Assembly (NCBI GenBank): GCA_024516035.1
Contig: CM044962.1
Location: 1,588,864-1,652,863, forward strand
DNA from: Bactericera cockerelli
Taxonomy: Eukaryota > Arthropoda > Insecta > Hemiptera > Triozidae
Reading direction: 5' to 3'
Length of the DNA: 64,000 nucleotides
The notes under the pieces are model-generated. The model was not told the origin of the DNA. It worked only from the letters and a program-made list of their open reading frames with translations, and searched no databases. Shown here piece after piece: positions 31,841 through 43,348 of this stretch (positions within the stretch are counted from its first letter, which is position 1; each line of letters opens with the position of its first letter). The position numbers and the translations under genes were made by a program.

Positions 31841-32034
31841 CAAACACGAACAAAGTGAATTTAATCTTATTATTTTTCCCCTTTTTTTTCTTTCTCTTAA
31901 AACCTAACAGAAAATTAATCTCTAAATCAGGGGTGGGTAAAATGCGGCACGCGTGAGACTTGTGGCCCGCGACGTCTTTACATTTTAATGAAAGATTTTT
32001 ATCCTACTTCAGATTTGGGGCAGATTTAATAGAC

Positions 32035-32220
32035 GTTTTTGTAATACTATTAAGTCCAATTATTTCAGCAGTAAGCCCAAGACATAATATTATTATGTGG
32101 TAAAAATCCCAAATGGGAGGATAACTTGTCATGTCCTGGCTGGGTTTCGAACCCGCGACCTCTAGAATCTCTGGATTCACAGAGTGCCACATTTAGGTAC
32201 CACTGAGCTACCGGGACAAA
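32035..32220 (-). repeat. SINE family 6 copy
   Basis: Minus-strand B-box GGGTTCGAAACCC and A-box TAGCTCAGTGGTACC. It is separated from the 31262 copy by the 5S-derived SINE and AT-rich sequence. Confidence 0.65.
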
Positions 32221-32449
32221 CAGCATACTGTGTAAGATAGGGAAAACCGACGCTTAGCAATGACTCAAGTTATTGATGATGTCTATTAAGGTTGGGTGGA
32301 AGAGATTGTCACAGGATATAAACCCCGAAATTTAGGTAGGACATTACCTTCATTCTCTTTTTTGTTCGCCTGGTGGTAGGTTATCTTTCCACTAATAAGT
32401 ATTTTTGTTATTATTTATTATTATAGGTAGGTATAACAAGTCTAGGACT

Positions 32450-32650
32450 CTAGGTATAACAGTCTGGCTGGGGGACTATAAACATGGAGTAGACCAGCAG
32501 TCTGGATCGGGGACTATAAACAGGGAGTAGACCAGCAGTCTTGCCGGGGACCATGGAGTAGACCAGCAGTCTGGCTGGGGGACTATAAACAGGGAGTAGA
32601 CCAGCAGTCTGGCTGGGGGACTATAAACAGCGAGTAGACCAGCTTTCTAG
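32450..32650 (+). repeat. Tandem array, about 40-bp unit, about 5 copies
   Basis: CAGTCTGGCTGGGGGACTAT and AAACAGGGAGTAGACCAG recur. One internal copy is shortened. Confidence 0.9.
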
Positions 32651-32991
32651 GGGCCGTTGTCATTCCTCCACTGTCTGATGGCTATTATCGTTCACGATGA
32701 TACCACCCTATGTTGATATGATGATAACAATAGAGCCTTAACTACGTATACTTAAAAAAATAACCTAATTTTCATAACCTACTGGGAAAAATCCCACTCA
32801 TGTATCAAAAATTCCACGTAAAATCTTCTTCGGAACAACTAGAACGTATAGAAAAACCCTAGACTGCCCTCAGAGTATCATTTTAAGTAGGAAAGTTACC
32901 TTTTTCTCCCCTACCCTTCCTGCTTTTGTCTCGAAAGGAAAATATGTGTAGACAAAAGTCACTTCACTTCAGGCATATCATTCTGAAGGTT

Positions 32992-33111
32992 AATAAAAGG
33001 CCCGAGTATTTTCCAGACCAGATAAAAAAAAGATAAATTCTCTCCGGAAAATAGGACAGATTTTATCCTTTTTTTCATCTGGTCTGAAAAATATACCCGG
33101 GGCCCTTATTT
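32992..33111. mobile_element. Hairpin MITE-like element
   Basis: Inverted arms of about 50 bp (AGGCCCGAGTATTTTCCAGA at left, complement of CAGACCAGATGAAAAAAAGG at right) surround about 23 bp. No obvious target duplication was fixed. Confidence 0.6.
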
Positions 33112-33410
33112 ACATTTAAAATGAGATACGTGAAGTGTTAAGTGACTCTTGATTATTTGAATAGGGAAAATCCATTGTTGAAAAATTATTTTTATAATTA
33201 TTATAACAGTTTATAATATGAGGAACATACTGCTGAGATAATTGGACCTTTCAGTCCTAGCCGGGGAGTGTGAACAAGGTAAATTCTATGCCTAAGCGTT
33301 TTATTCTAAAAAATGTTTTTAATTAAATTTTTTAATTATGATGTCATTATGTTTTCTCTAATAACTACGGAGTTTATTAGAACTCTAATTAGAATATATA
33401 TAATTATATA

Positions 33411-33412
<2 letters not shown>

Positions 33413-33441
<29 letters not shown>

Positions 33442-35573
33442 GTCTGTACACACGCAGTAGTTTACTGCCTTTACGTGTACAGCTTGTTTCGTTACATACA
33501 AATCTATATGTAACAAAACAAATTTATATATGTATGCATAATATATTACTAGTTGCAATTTTCTAATAGAAGAGTGCACTGTTCTTTAAATTTGTCTTTT
33601 GTATCACTTAATTCAAGTTGTAATGAATATGTATTGTAAAGTTTCAAGGCTGATAATAGTGGTGATTCCATATGGACTTGATTTGTTATTGGTATGATAA
33701 AATAATCACTATCAGCATTGTTCTGTGATTCAGTTCTTCTATTTCTTAGTCTTAAATTGGGGACTTTGATTTTTATTTTTTGAATGAGGTTTGGAAGGTT
33801 TATTTTATTATTTATTAATTCGTGTACAAATAATAATTTAGATTTATTTCTCCTATTTTCGAGAGATTCAATGGACATTTGTTCCCTTAGTAATGTGTAT
33901 GATATAGGATTGGGGTAGGCTGGATAAAATCCGTTTATCTTAAAGAATAGTACTCTTACAAAGTTTGCTTGTACTCTTTCGACTTTTTTTCTCATGAATG
34001 CGGACGTTGGCGACCATATAGTACAGGCATATTCCAGTTTAGATCTAACAAGCGCTGTATACAAGGTAACGATTGTATCGTAGTCGTTAAAAAACTTGGA
34101 ATGTCTTAGAATTAGTCCTAAATTTCTGTTTGCCACTGAGATATTGTTGTTAATATGTTTGTCAAACTTAAAGTTCTCTTGAAAGAGTATACCAAGGTCT
34201 TTTTTTTCATGAACCCGTTTCAATATATTTTCTTTTATTGTATAAGTATGTCTTATTGAACTTTTCTTACGTGTAAAGGTCATTATTTCACATTTGTTTG
34301 GATTGAATTGAAGTTCATTATTTTCTAACCAGAGAGTAACGGCGTCTATGTCTTTTTGCAGGTCAATGCAATCAGATTCATTTTTTATTTCTTTAAATAA
34401 CTTGAAGTCATCACAGTACATTAAATATTTTGAGAATTTAATTGCCTCCCCAATACCATCCATTACCACCGCAAAAAATAAACCACTTAATTTCGAGCCT
34501 TGAATTACAGATGACCGTGGGTAGTATGGTTCAGATACACAATCATTTACTCTAACACGATGTTCCCTACCCCTCAGGTATGATGCAATGAATCCGACAA
34601 TGTCTGGGTGAAATCCGAATTCATTCAGTTTTTTTAATAAAACATCATGTGACAGCCGATCAAAGGCTTTAAGCACGTCTGTGTAAATGACATCACATTG
34701 TATGTAATTGCGGCTTAATGCTTCCGCGGTACTATCATAAAAAGTGGCTAGGTTACTGACTGTCGATCTGTTTTCGATAAATCCATGTTGTTGATCAGAT
34801 ATATTTGAATAAACGAAATATGATATTTTATCGAATATACAAGCCTCAAATATCTTTGACACTACTGTTAAGCATGATATGGGTCTTGTATCTGAGATTT
34901 CATTTGATGATGTTTTGGGAATGGGAGTGACTACTGTGGTTTTAAATAATTCTGGGAAACATTTCTTGGTTAAGGATAGGTTGAAAATAAAAACCAGTAT
35001 CTTTCCGATCGCATCTAGGTTTTTTTTAAATAATTTTGGGGGTAAATGATCAATACCAGGCGATTTTTCTGGAAGGTTCTTAATTGCTTTGCATACGTCA
35101 TTCTGAGAGATAGTGAAAATCGAGAGTTCCGTGTTACAACATCCCCCCGTTATGGATTGCACGTTATAGGTACTAGGCTCGGAGTAAACTGAGTTGAAAT
35201 AATTTGCGAAATGATTACATATCACCTCATCGTCTGAAAGGGTAACACCATCTAAAGAGTATTCTTTAGGTTTCAGATTTTTACTATGAGACTTAATAAA
35301 TTTCCAGAATTCCTTTTTTCCATTGCCCTTTAATTTATCTTGTAAATCTTTAATGTAAATTTGAAAATCCTTAGTAATGTTCTTTTTGCATTCTTTTTTC
35401 TTCGAATTTAAAGTGGGTGCTCTAGGATTACTTTTCCGCTCTCTTTCTTTATGTTTGCATAAATTGATGGTTTCTTTGGACATCCATTTTGGATATTTTT
35501 TACATATATTAATTATTTTATTTTTTTTTCGTCTTTCAACACACGTGTCTAAGCATTCATATATTTTACATTA
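33413..35573 (-). mobile_element. 5'-truncated non-LTR retrotransposon with poly(A)
   Basis: The 3' end is a 27-base A-run (T-run 33413-33439 on the plus strand). The 5' end stops just before the RT-linked segment near 35570, so the endonuclease is missing. This is the usual product of incomplete reverse transcription. The long intact RT frame suggests a fairly recent copy. Confidence 0.8.
33549..35483 (-). CDS. LINE reverse transcriptase (endonuclease missing)
   Basis: 644 residues. In order: KEFWKFIKSHSKN (linker), EKSPGIDHLPPKLFK, TRPISCLTVVSKIFEACI, DQQHGFIENRSTVSNLA, VIYTDVLKAFDRLSHDVLL, SVIQGSKLSGLFFAVVMDGI (box B, usually GVPQGS..GPLLF), then KYLMYCDDFKLF as active site. Both Asp residues are present but the preceding residue is Cys, not the usual Ala. 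The C-terminus has SKLEYACTIWSP and LENRRNKSKL boxes of Jockey/CR1-like elements. The same protein continues upstream (CLDTCVERRK) in another frame, so one small frameshift lies near 35530. Confidence 0.88.
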   Translation of the reverse strand: MSKETINLCKHKERERKSNPRAPTLNSKKKECKKNITKDFQIYIKDLQDKLKGNGKKEFWKFIKSHSKNLKPKEYSLDGVTLSDDEVICNHFANYFNSVYSEPSTYNVQSITGGCCNTELSIFTISQNDVCKAIKNLPEKSPGIDHLPPKLFKKNLDAIGKILVFIFNLSLTKKCFPELFKTTVVTPIPKTSSNEISDTRPISCLTVVSKIFEACIFDKISYFVYSNISDQQHGFIENRSTVSNLATFYDSTAEALSRNYIQCDVIYTDVLKAFDRLSHDVLLKKLNEFGFHPDIVGFIASYLRGREHRVRVNDCVSEPYYPRSSVIQGSKLSGLFFAVVMDGIGEAIKFSKYLMYCDDFKLFKEIKNESDCIDLQKDIDAVTLWLENNELQFNPNKCEIMTFTRKKSSIRHTYTIKENILKRVHEKKDLGILFQENFKFDKHINNNISVANRNLGLILRHSKFFNDYDTIVTLYTALVRSKLEYACTIWSPTSAFMRKKVERVQANFVRVLFFKINGFYPAYPNPISYTLLREQMSIESLENRRNKSKLLFVHELINNKINLPNLIQKIKIKVPNLRLRNRRTESQNNADSDYFIIPITNQVHMESPLLSALKLYNTYSLQLELSDTKDKFKEQCTLLLENCN

Positions 35574-36317
35574 AATTTATGCTGACATTGAGTGTTACTC
35601 ATACAAGTAACTACCACCTCATTTTTCCTCACAAGGTTTGAGTGGACCCCGGAAGTAGATGTAAAAGGGAGTACAAATTCCGATAAGGTCAAATTTGATA
35701 TATCTTTGGCCTCGTTTATCCTAGGCTCAACAAATTATATTCAAAAGACGCGCTCCAAGTTCCTCTATCTTTTGCCCCAACCCAGGACTGACTAGCCAAC
35801 CCTAACTAGCCAGGCTAGCTTGCACTTCTCAAGGGTTTAATGTCTTATAAAGAAAAAGTCAAGTCCTCACGATGGTTGATCGCACATTGAAATATGTGGT
35901 TCAGGATCAGGACGAGGCAAATTCGAAATAACGTTGGCTGGAGACAATTATTTCTCCCTCCAGCTGTAACCAAGCTAGCTACAACAACAACAACAACAAT
36001 ATAACATTGGGTCGAGTCCCAAGTTAGGACAAAAAAACATCGAGAAAATAGTTGATCAATATAAAATTTAATATCACGATTATGATTAACACAAATAGGA
36101 CATTGGTAGTCAAGTGGTTTACGAGATATAAACATTTAGGTAAAAAGTTCAAGGTCGGGCGCATGGTCTGTATCGCCACAATCTGTATCTAAGTTGATAA
36201 AATTGAAATGGCACCATTTGCAATATGTCAACTATGGGTATACAATGGGTTATTAATAGAGAGGTCTATGGCTATCAGGGTGAAATTAATAGATGAAATC
36301 GAAATCTTAAGTAATGA
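35574..36317. other. Spacer with small SINE fragments
   Basis: At 35600-35660 a family 5 fragment (TTTTTCCTCACAAGGTTTGA) is seen. A (CAA)n tract lies at 35981-35998. No gene was recognised. Confidence 0.45.
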
Positions 36318-36530
36318 ATGGTGCACTGGTAGTCAAGTGGTTAACGCGCTAGTCTGGTAATCCAGGTAGCGTAGGGATCCGTTGATTCGAACCAAAACCC
36401 AGAGCATAAATTTTTCCTCATTGATTTGAGTTTGTGACCACATAAACATAATAATAAGACTCTGAGGGTTAGGTGGTACAAAATGCTCTGAGCATTAACC
36501 ACGCCTGGTGGTTACCTTCCACTAAAGTTA
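36318..36530 (+). repeat. SINE family 4 (tRNA-derived), near full length
   Basis: Head TAGTCAAGTGGTTAACGCGC (A-box-like) and GATTCGAACC (B-box), then AATAATAAGACTCTGAGGGTTAGGTGG and the GCCTGGTGGTTACCTTCCAC tail. It joins directly to an inverted family 3 copy. Confidence 0.75.
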
Positions 36531-36675
36531 TCATATTTGTGTGGATCACTTTCGTGATGTCACAAATACTCTAACTCGATTTACTAAATCTACGCTGAAA
36601 CCGTGACTTGAACCACCGACCTCCAGGTTTCAAGTCCGCCGCCTTCTCGATCAAGCTACTGAGATTACTGAGGTC
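36531..36675 (-). repeat. SINE family 3 (tRNA-derived)
   Basis: On the minus strand: CAGTAGCTTGATCGAGAAGG (A-box-like), CGGTGGTTCAAGTC (B-box), and a TCACGAAAGTGATCCACACAAATATGATAAC end. It is fused at its 3' end to the family 4 tail. Confidence 0.7.
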
Positions 36676-36684
36676 AGTTCCACT

Positions 36685-36772
36685 AAAGGGTGTTATTACC
36701 TTCCACTGAAGAGTGCTATTACCTTCCACTAAAGCGTGTTATTACCTTCCACTAAAGAGTATTATTATTGTA
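36685..36772 (+). repeat. Short tandem array of SINE tail, about 24-bp unit
   Basis: Four copies of ATTACCTTCCACTAAAGNGT, the terminal motif of family 4. Confidence 0.85.
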
Positions 36773-37299
36773 AGGAAAAGGTTATCTCAAAGGACCTGAT
36801 TTCCAAATGAGCCTATGCTTCATTCACAGTCAGCTTACTTATCTACTGTCGCCGTCTTGATGGAAAGCCTTTTCTTTGAGGCTTAAACATGTCATAATCT
36901 CCTCTGACATTTCTGTCAGCACTGTGTGCTCTAAGGATTCATAATTGATATAGGGATGAGGAGGATCCGAGACGAATAAGGCCAGGACCTTACTGATGAG
37001 AGTAACATTTTGGCTGAAATGAATAGACAAAATCGTAAGCTTAAGTAATGACTTAGCACCGGTTTTCCCCGTCCAAGACATTATGGTAATCGATACGTGG
37101 CGCCACAGAGGTATTACAAAAACATATATAAATTATTATAAGTTTTAGTAGAAGGACAAACAATATTTTACAATATAGAATATAGTTAGATAATTAATAA
37201 ATGATAAAATTGTAAATTGAAAATAAATAAATAATAAAATAATACTAATGTATTAACTAAAGGGTGGGTTTATTGCCTGCGACAATCTTATCCAACCGA

Positions 37300-37550
37300 C
37301 CGATTTCATCAAAAAGTTTCGTGTTTTGTGAGGTATATCAAATCATCTTCCATATCAAATTTCAAGTCTCTAGCTCTAGCTCTTACCGTTCCCAAGATAT
37401 CATGTTCACACACATACGTACAGACAGACGGACGCACGGCCAATGACCGAAAACAACTTTTTTGGTACCCTGGGTCTATGATTCGTTCAGAAATGTGCTT
37501 ATAGGTCAAATTTTCGACGAATACAATACTTTCCTTATGATAGGATCAGG
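37300..37550 (-). repeat. Repeat P2, front end
   Basis: Minus-strand copy of 26970-27230, including the CGTATGTGTGTGAACATGAT and CTAGAGACTTGAAATTTGAT segments and an AAGGAAAGTATTGTATTCGT head. Confidence 0.6.
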
Positions 37551-37839
37551 AAAGAAAAAAAGAAGCCCAGCCAACAGAGAGTTTCAGATGGAAATAGATC
37601 GGAAATATAAAGTTATAGAGGTCAATAAGGGTAAAGGTCGAAAACTCAAACAACATAAGCAAAAAATGAACACCAATACTTCCGATTTCTAATATTAGAA
37701 ATTTAATGAAAGTTATAAATATTTATTAATTATCATCCAACCCTGGAAAATATCTAAAAGTTTTGAAAAATTCGACCTCTTTCCAGCTGTGAATTTCAAA
37801 TATTTAATGCAAATTTTTCGTCCTTGACACAATATACTA

Positions 37840-38112
37840 CTCTCTCTCTCTCTTTTCTCTTTTATCTTTCTCTCTCTCTCTTTTCTCTCTCTCTCTCTTT
37901 TTCTGTCCCTCTCTTTTCTCTTTCTCTCTCTCTCTTTTTCTCTCTCTCTCTCGCTTTCTGTTTCCCAGACTCTTTCTCTTGATCAGATGATTGAATGTTT
38001 CATTTGAAATATTATTAATCTCTCTTTCTCTCTCTCTTTTTTCTCTTTCTCTCTCTCTCTTTCTCTCTCTGTGTTTCCCTGGCTCTCTCTCTTTTTTTTC
38101 ACCTTGTCTATT

Positions 38113-38157
<45 letters not shown>

Positions 38158-38425
38158 TTATGTTTGCTTTTTCCCTACCGAGATCTCTTCGAGAGAGATT
38201 TAGAAAGAGAGAGAGAGAGGGAAAGAAAGAGAAGGAGAGAGAGAGAGGAAAGAGGGAGAGAGGGAGGGAAAGATAGAGAGGGAGGGAAATAAGAGAGGGA
38301 GGGAAGGGAGAGGGAGGAGAGGGGAGAAAGAGAGAGAGGGAGGGAGAGAGAGATAGAGAGGGAGAGAAGGAAAGAGAGGGAGAGAGAGAGAGGGAGGGAA
38401 AGAAAGAGAAGGAGAGAGAGAGACG
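37840..38425. repeat. CT tract followed by GA tract
   Basis: (CT)n-rich sequence to about 38160, a short unique centre with CGAGATCTCTTCGAGAGAG, then (GA)n-rich sequence to 38425. The two halves are complementary and could form a large imperfect hairpin. Confidence 0.85.
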
Positions 38426-38754
38426 GTAACTCTTAAGTACATACACGCATCAAGTCCTTGGGTACATATTATTATGTAGGTACATACTTTATTTTACTAA
38501 CGGACAAGTCATTATATTTATGTCATGTTAAGGTAGGTATTGCATAGTCTAGTAATTTACTTGATATACAACATTTCTACAAAGTTTACAGAAACAATAT
38601 AATTAGGTACACATGCATTCCATCTTGCTTTCGAAACTTTTGCTTGTAGAATTTGTATGATGAGGTAGACCGGGGTATCACTGACCATGGGGACAGTTGG
38701 AACGATATGCTTTCTAAATAGGATGCAATATTTCATCGCTATCATGCTGTCAAA

Positions 38755-38855
38755 CCTCCGCCATCGTTGAATGCACCGGTTCTCGTAGGATCACCGAAGT
38801 TAAGCAACGTCTAGCGAGGTAAAGACTTCGTGATGCTAGGATTCTGGCCTTATTG
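38755..38855 (+). repeat. 5S-rRNA-derived SINE head
   Basis: GTTGAATGCACCGGTTCTCG and GAAGTTAAGCAACGTCTAGC match 5S closely. The 3' tail is absent. Confidence 0.7.
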
Positions 38856-38890
38856 TGATCTAAAACCTTAAATACAAATATAAATTTAAA

Positions 38891-39013
38891 TGGCAAACGT
38901 TACTTGGTGTTCCCTTGTGGTCACCCATCCAAGTACGTACTATCCACGCCTTACGTTGCATAACATCAGTGTTCGGACGAGAACTGATGTATTCAACGTG
39001 ATATACAAGGGGG
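38891..39013 (-). pseudogene. 5S rRNA pseudogene, near full length
   Basis: Read on the minus strand: CACGTTGAATACATCAGTTC, TCGTCCGAACACTGATGTTA, TGCAACGTAAGGCGTGGATAG, TACTTGGATGGGTGACC and GGGAACACCAAGTAACG, in 5S rRNA order and spacing. A 4-bp insertion sits before box C (TACG repeated) and box A is altered, so polymerase III activity is doubtful. Unlike the SINE copies it carries the true 5S 3' end. A 52-bp tandem array begins about 45 bp to the right. Confidence 0.75.
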
Positions 39014-39057
39014 CAAACCACATTGTGCCCTATAACCCCATTGTACCCTATAATCCC

Positions 39058-39645
39058 CTGCACAGAAGAAAACACATGGTGCTTGAAGCATATTTTACCC
39101 TAATTTACCCAGCACAGAAGAAAACACATGGTGCTTGAAACATATTTTACCCTAATTTACCCAGCACAGAAAAAAACACATTGTGCTTAAAGCATATTTT
39201 TACCCTTATTTACCCAGCACAGAAGAAAACACATTGTGCTTGAAGCATATTTCACCCCAATTTACCCAGCACAGAAGAAAACACATTGTGCTTGAAGCAT
39301 ATTTTATCCTAATTTACCCAGCATAGAAGAAAAGACATTGTGTTTGAAGCATATTTTATCCTAATTTACCCAGCACAGAAGAAAACACATTGTGCTGAAG
39401 CATATTTTACCCCAATTTACCCAGCACCGAAGAAAACACATTGTGCTTGAAGCATATTTTACCCTAATTTACCCAGCACAGAATAAATGCTTGAAGCATA
39501 CCCTAATTTACCCAGCACAGAAGAAAACACATTGTGCTTGAAGCATATTTTACCCTAATTTACCCAGCACAGAATAAAACACATTGTGCTGATTTTACCC
39601 TAATTTACCCAGCACAGAATAAAACACATTGTGCTGAAGCATATT
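39058..39645 (+). repeat. 52-bp tandem array, about 11 units
   Basis: CAGCACAGAAGAAAACACAT and TGAAGCATATTTTACCCTAA recur at 52-bp steps with some shortened units. No unique spacers separate the units. Confidence 0.95.
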
Positions 39646-40179
39646 TCCCTGTTTCGCATAACATCCGGATACTTAGCTGTATGTCGCGGTTGAGATCTAC
39701 TTAGTTTTAACTAGGTTTTTGCATTTCTTAATATCTACTTTGGATTAATGTTCGTACTAGCTAATTTTCTTCAGAAAACATGATAATATACAATTATTCT
39801 GGTGTGCTGGTGCAGTTTTGAAGTGGATTAGCGTATAGTTTGCACTTGCTAAATTTCTTCATTATTCATGATAACCATTGGTGCTGTGTTTAGATTATAG
39901 TTTTCAGTGGCTAATCTCCTTCATAGTTCCTACATATACTTTTTTATGTTGGTTTGATGTATATTTATCACTAGCCGTTTGCCCGTGCTTTGCAACGGAC
40001 TAAATTTCAAATTTACTAAGGCATGGCCGTACTGCTGGACAGCAATGCCTTTTTGAACTTTTTATAATTTTTCTGGACAAAGCGATAATGGTTTTGGGGG
40101 GGTCAATTCTGAGACATTTTTCGCTATCTCTTACCGTTTTGGCTAAACAACTCCGGACAAACAAACATTTTCTGTTTTA
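39646..40179. other. Spacer, no gene; one widespread-style repeat motif
   Basis: No coding frame. CACTAGCCGTTTGCCCGTGC at about 39971 resembles a sequence common at the ends of insect interspersed repeats. The class is not identified. Confidence 0.35.
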
Positions 40180-40181
40180 TA

Positions 40182-41571
40182 CAGGGTGGACCAAAAAAAA
40201 CGTTTACACCCGTCAATGGTAGATTACTGACGGCATTTCCAGGCCGGATCTGCTATCCGTTTTTTCGGATTCGCCTTCGTAACTGCACAAAGTGATTTTT
40301 TGCAACTTTCCGAAAAAGTCCGACTTTGCCTTATTCTTCGGGTCACTGCTTTGTTCCTGTTTAAAATGAGTTGATTCTGAACAATTCTGTAGAAAGCCAA
40401 CAAATTTTCGATGTTTCTAGCTACACTAATTTGTTTTTTACGGTTTGGTTTGTCATATTTTTTTACACCTGAATAGAAAAAAAACACCAAAAAAAGCTTT
40501 TTTACTAAATAAAACACTCGACATTTGTCCGAACAAATTTTGGCACAGACACGGGCAAGTTTGATAAAAGTTGGCGGCCGCCCCGAGGATGCTAAAAAAA
40601 TAATTTTACGATTTTTTATCACGTGATTTTCTGGGAAAAATTATTAGATGTTTGCCAAAAACTCTTCAAAAATCCTAAGAGTTTTCTAGCTGTAGACTGT
40701 GTAAGGGCGTCTTGTATTGTTTACAAAAATTGTTTACATTGCTTTTTTTTAATACCGCGGTCTCACATGCCTTCATCAGCCACTTTAGGAAAATTCAAAT
40801 AATATTTTTCGTGCTCTACAAGTTGTCAGTGGTGTTAGCTAGATGTGGTAGTGCTAAGAGTGTTAGTCACATGACCGAGGTTCAATTTTCGGCGGTCAAT
40901 ATTATTTTAATTATCAAAAAAATCTGATGGAATATTTTATTCATATCTGTAACTGACCTGTTGTAACACCAACAACTTATGGTTTTTTGGGGGGGTAATA
41001 CCATCTGTAAATTGAGTTATATCAGATACTGTTGGTATCACAATACACATAATTATTATTCATGTAAGCCCCTGAGAGACTGCCTTGATAATGTAAGGAT
41101 GGTTTTTCTTATGCTTCCCTACGAGAGAAAAAAAAACTAGCGAATTTTCTTACCGAAAGTAGAGTTTAGGTAGGTTCTTCAATCATAAACAATACTAATT
41201 AAATAACAAATATTTACCGATTGCCAACTCCTTGATAGAAATCTTGGAAAAAAAAACAACATAATATTTTGTAAAATGAATTTAAAAAAAAAAACTATTG
41301 CAGTCTTTATTATGTTTTATACTTACTATTTTGGTATAAACAAAAAGGTATTAAAAAGAAAAAAAACATTTGTGTTAGTATGTTCAATGAGAAACGATTA
41401 GAAGCACACGATTAGCTCAGTGGTAAGCTAGTCACTTGCCATGCGGAAGATCCCACCCGTTTCATGACTACAAAATAAAAAAGACTGTTGGCATTTTTTA
41501 TTTAGCCATAGTACACAGTTACACACTATGGATTCTCCTCACACAATTTTTTGAAACCAATGGTTACTTTA

Positions 41572-41606
<35 letters not shown>

Positions 41607-42565
41607 TCTCGATTCCCTCAGAGGAACTGTTGGAAGTGGCGTCCACCTTCCTGGATACAAAGGTTGAACTCTTCATCATGTTCCGTCGAATGTTGCGGAA
41701 GATTACAGATTTTTCTGTCAGGTCATCGAATTCTTGCTACCAGATTCTGCTACTCTTGCGTCTCCACTGGTATTTCGTAAACTATGTTTTTCACGTAATC
41801 CCAAATGTTCCTGTTGGCAGCTCCATATTGCTAAATGCATATCTGCCATTTCAGCATCCGAATAATAATAATTATGTAACTTGTACTAAAAAAACTCAAG
41901 AAGTTTAAAGATAATATTTCATAGAATGCAGAAAAATATGCTTGAAAACTATCATCGAGAAACAAACAATCATTCATTTGACTGGCCTTTAATTAATTAC
42001 AAGGAAAATAATTATCAGACATAAATAGCTACTCTGTGAGTACAAGACGACCCTACACGGTCAACACTTTTAAGATTTTGAACATCATTTTTTGAGACTT
42101 ACCTGGTTCGTTTTCTTAGAAGATAACGAGATAAAAAATCGTAAAATTATTTTTTAGCATCCTTGGGTTGGCCGCCAACTTTTATCAAACTTGCCCGTGT
42201 CTGTGCCAAAATTTGTTCGGGCAAATCTTAAGTGATTCAAAGTGTAAAAAACTTACATGAGAATTTTTTTTCTATTCAGGTGTCAAAAAAGATGCCAAAC
42301 CAAACCGCAAAAAACAAAGTAGTGTAACTAGAAACATCGAAATTTTGTTGGCTTTCTGCAGAATTGTTCAGAATCAACTCATCTTGAACAGGAAAAAAGT
42401 AATGACATGAAGAATAAGCCAAAGTCGGACTTTTTCAGAAAGTTACAAAAAATCACTTTGTGCAGTTACAAAGGCGAATCCGAAAAAACGGATTGCAGAT
42501 CCGGCCTGGAAATGTCGTCAGTACTCTACCATTAACGGGTGTAAACGTTTTTTTGGTCCACCCTG
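40182..42565. mobile_element. Second TA-flanked element of family GGACC
   Basis: TA (40180-40181, 42566-42567) flanks CAGGGTGGACC ends with inverted arms of about 460 bp. It is the reverse-orientation counterpart of 23715-26937 without the 720-bp insertion. A short CT microsatellite (41577-41602) sits where the other copy has a long GA tract. It contains a tRNA-like head GATTAGCTCAGTGGTAAGCT at 41412 and a second near 40845-40890. A frame at 41630-41908 (MEVASTFLDTKVELF...) corresponds to a minus-strand frame at 24376-24609 in the other copy. It is not a recognised protein. Confidence 0.85.
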
Positions 42566-42783
42566 TATATAGAGATACATACTCTATATGTAGAGAGAGA
42601 TAATTTGAAAATTTTCAACGGTGCGCTCTACCGCGAAGTAACGCGATTTGGACAATCCCACTAGATATTAAATAATTATTTTGTAGTATTAGTACAAGGT
42701 GAAACATTTTGAATTGCGAGATTACTTAATAATTGGTTTTCTCCATTTTGAACTTTTCAAATGGGTAGTTGGTTTTGTATAAT

Positions 42784-42884
42784 TAGGCACCCATATCCAC
42801 CTTCAAAAGGTTTATATCTTTTGCTGGAGGTACCTATTCTCCAACAAAAGATATTAACCTTTTGAAGGTGGATATGGGTGCCTA
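42784..42884. ncRNA. Near-perfect 46-bp-arm hairpin (possible miRNA-like or MITE)
   Basis: The left arm 42784-42829 and right arm 42839-42884 pair at 44 of 46 positions around a 9-base loop. The stem length fits a small-RNA precursor, but hairpin MITEs look the same. No TSD was fixed. Confidence 0.4.
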
Positions 42885-43194
42885 CCCTTCTTGTTGGTAA
42901 AAAATGATCACGGCAGACCCCTATTATTTTTTTATTGTAAGAAAAACTTGTTCTTATAAGTTTTTCGTATGTCCAATGTCGAATCGTTTAGCCAAAGTCG
43001 CCAAACTCGTCAAAATATTTACACGTGGGTATAAATATCTAGGAGGGAGTGGGAGGCAGGTAAAGTTGTTACAGAACGAAGAACGCCCACAAAAAAAAAA
43101 AAAAAATAGCACAAAAAGCTAAAAATAAATGATATCAAATTGAGAACAGCTTTTGCCCTCTTCTATTTATGGCTGCACTCATATCTGAATTTAT

Positions 43195-43335
43195 TTCTCT
43201 TATGCACCGATAAGGAGGCAAACTTGTAACTTGGAAGTCGGTGGTTCAAGTCCCAGATTCAGCGTAGATTAAAGCGAATTTAAGTAGTTGTGATATCGCG
43301 ATTAAAGTGATTAACACAAATATGATAACCTTGTT
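43195..43335 (+). repeat. SINE family 3 copy
   Basis: CACCGATAAGGAGGCAAACT, GTCGGTGGTTCAAGTCCCAG and ATTAAAGTGATTAACACAAA in the family's order. Confidence 0.7.
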
Positions 43336-43348
43336 ATTTCTCTTAAGG

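Noticed and set aside
39058..39645. Regular repeats that could suggest a CRISPR array
   Set aside because: Units are 52 bp and contiguous with no unique spacers, and the genome is eukaryotic.
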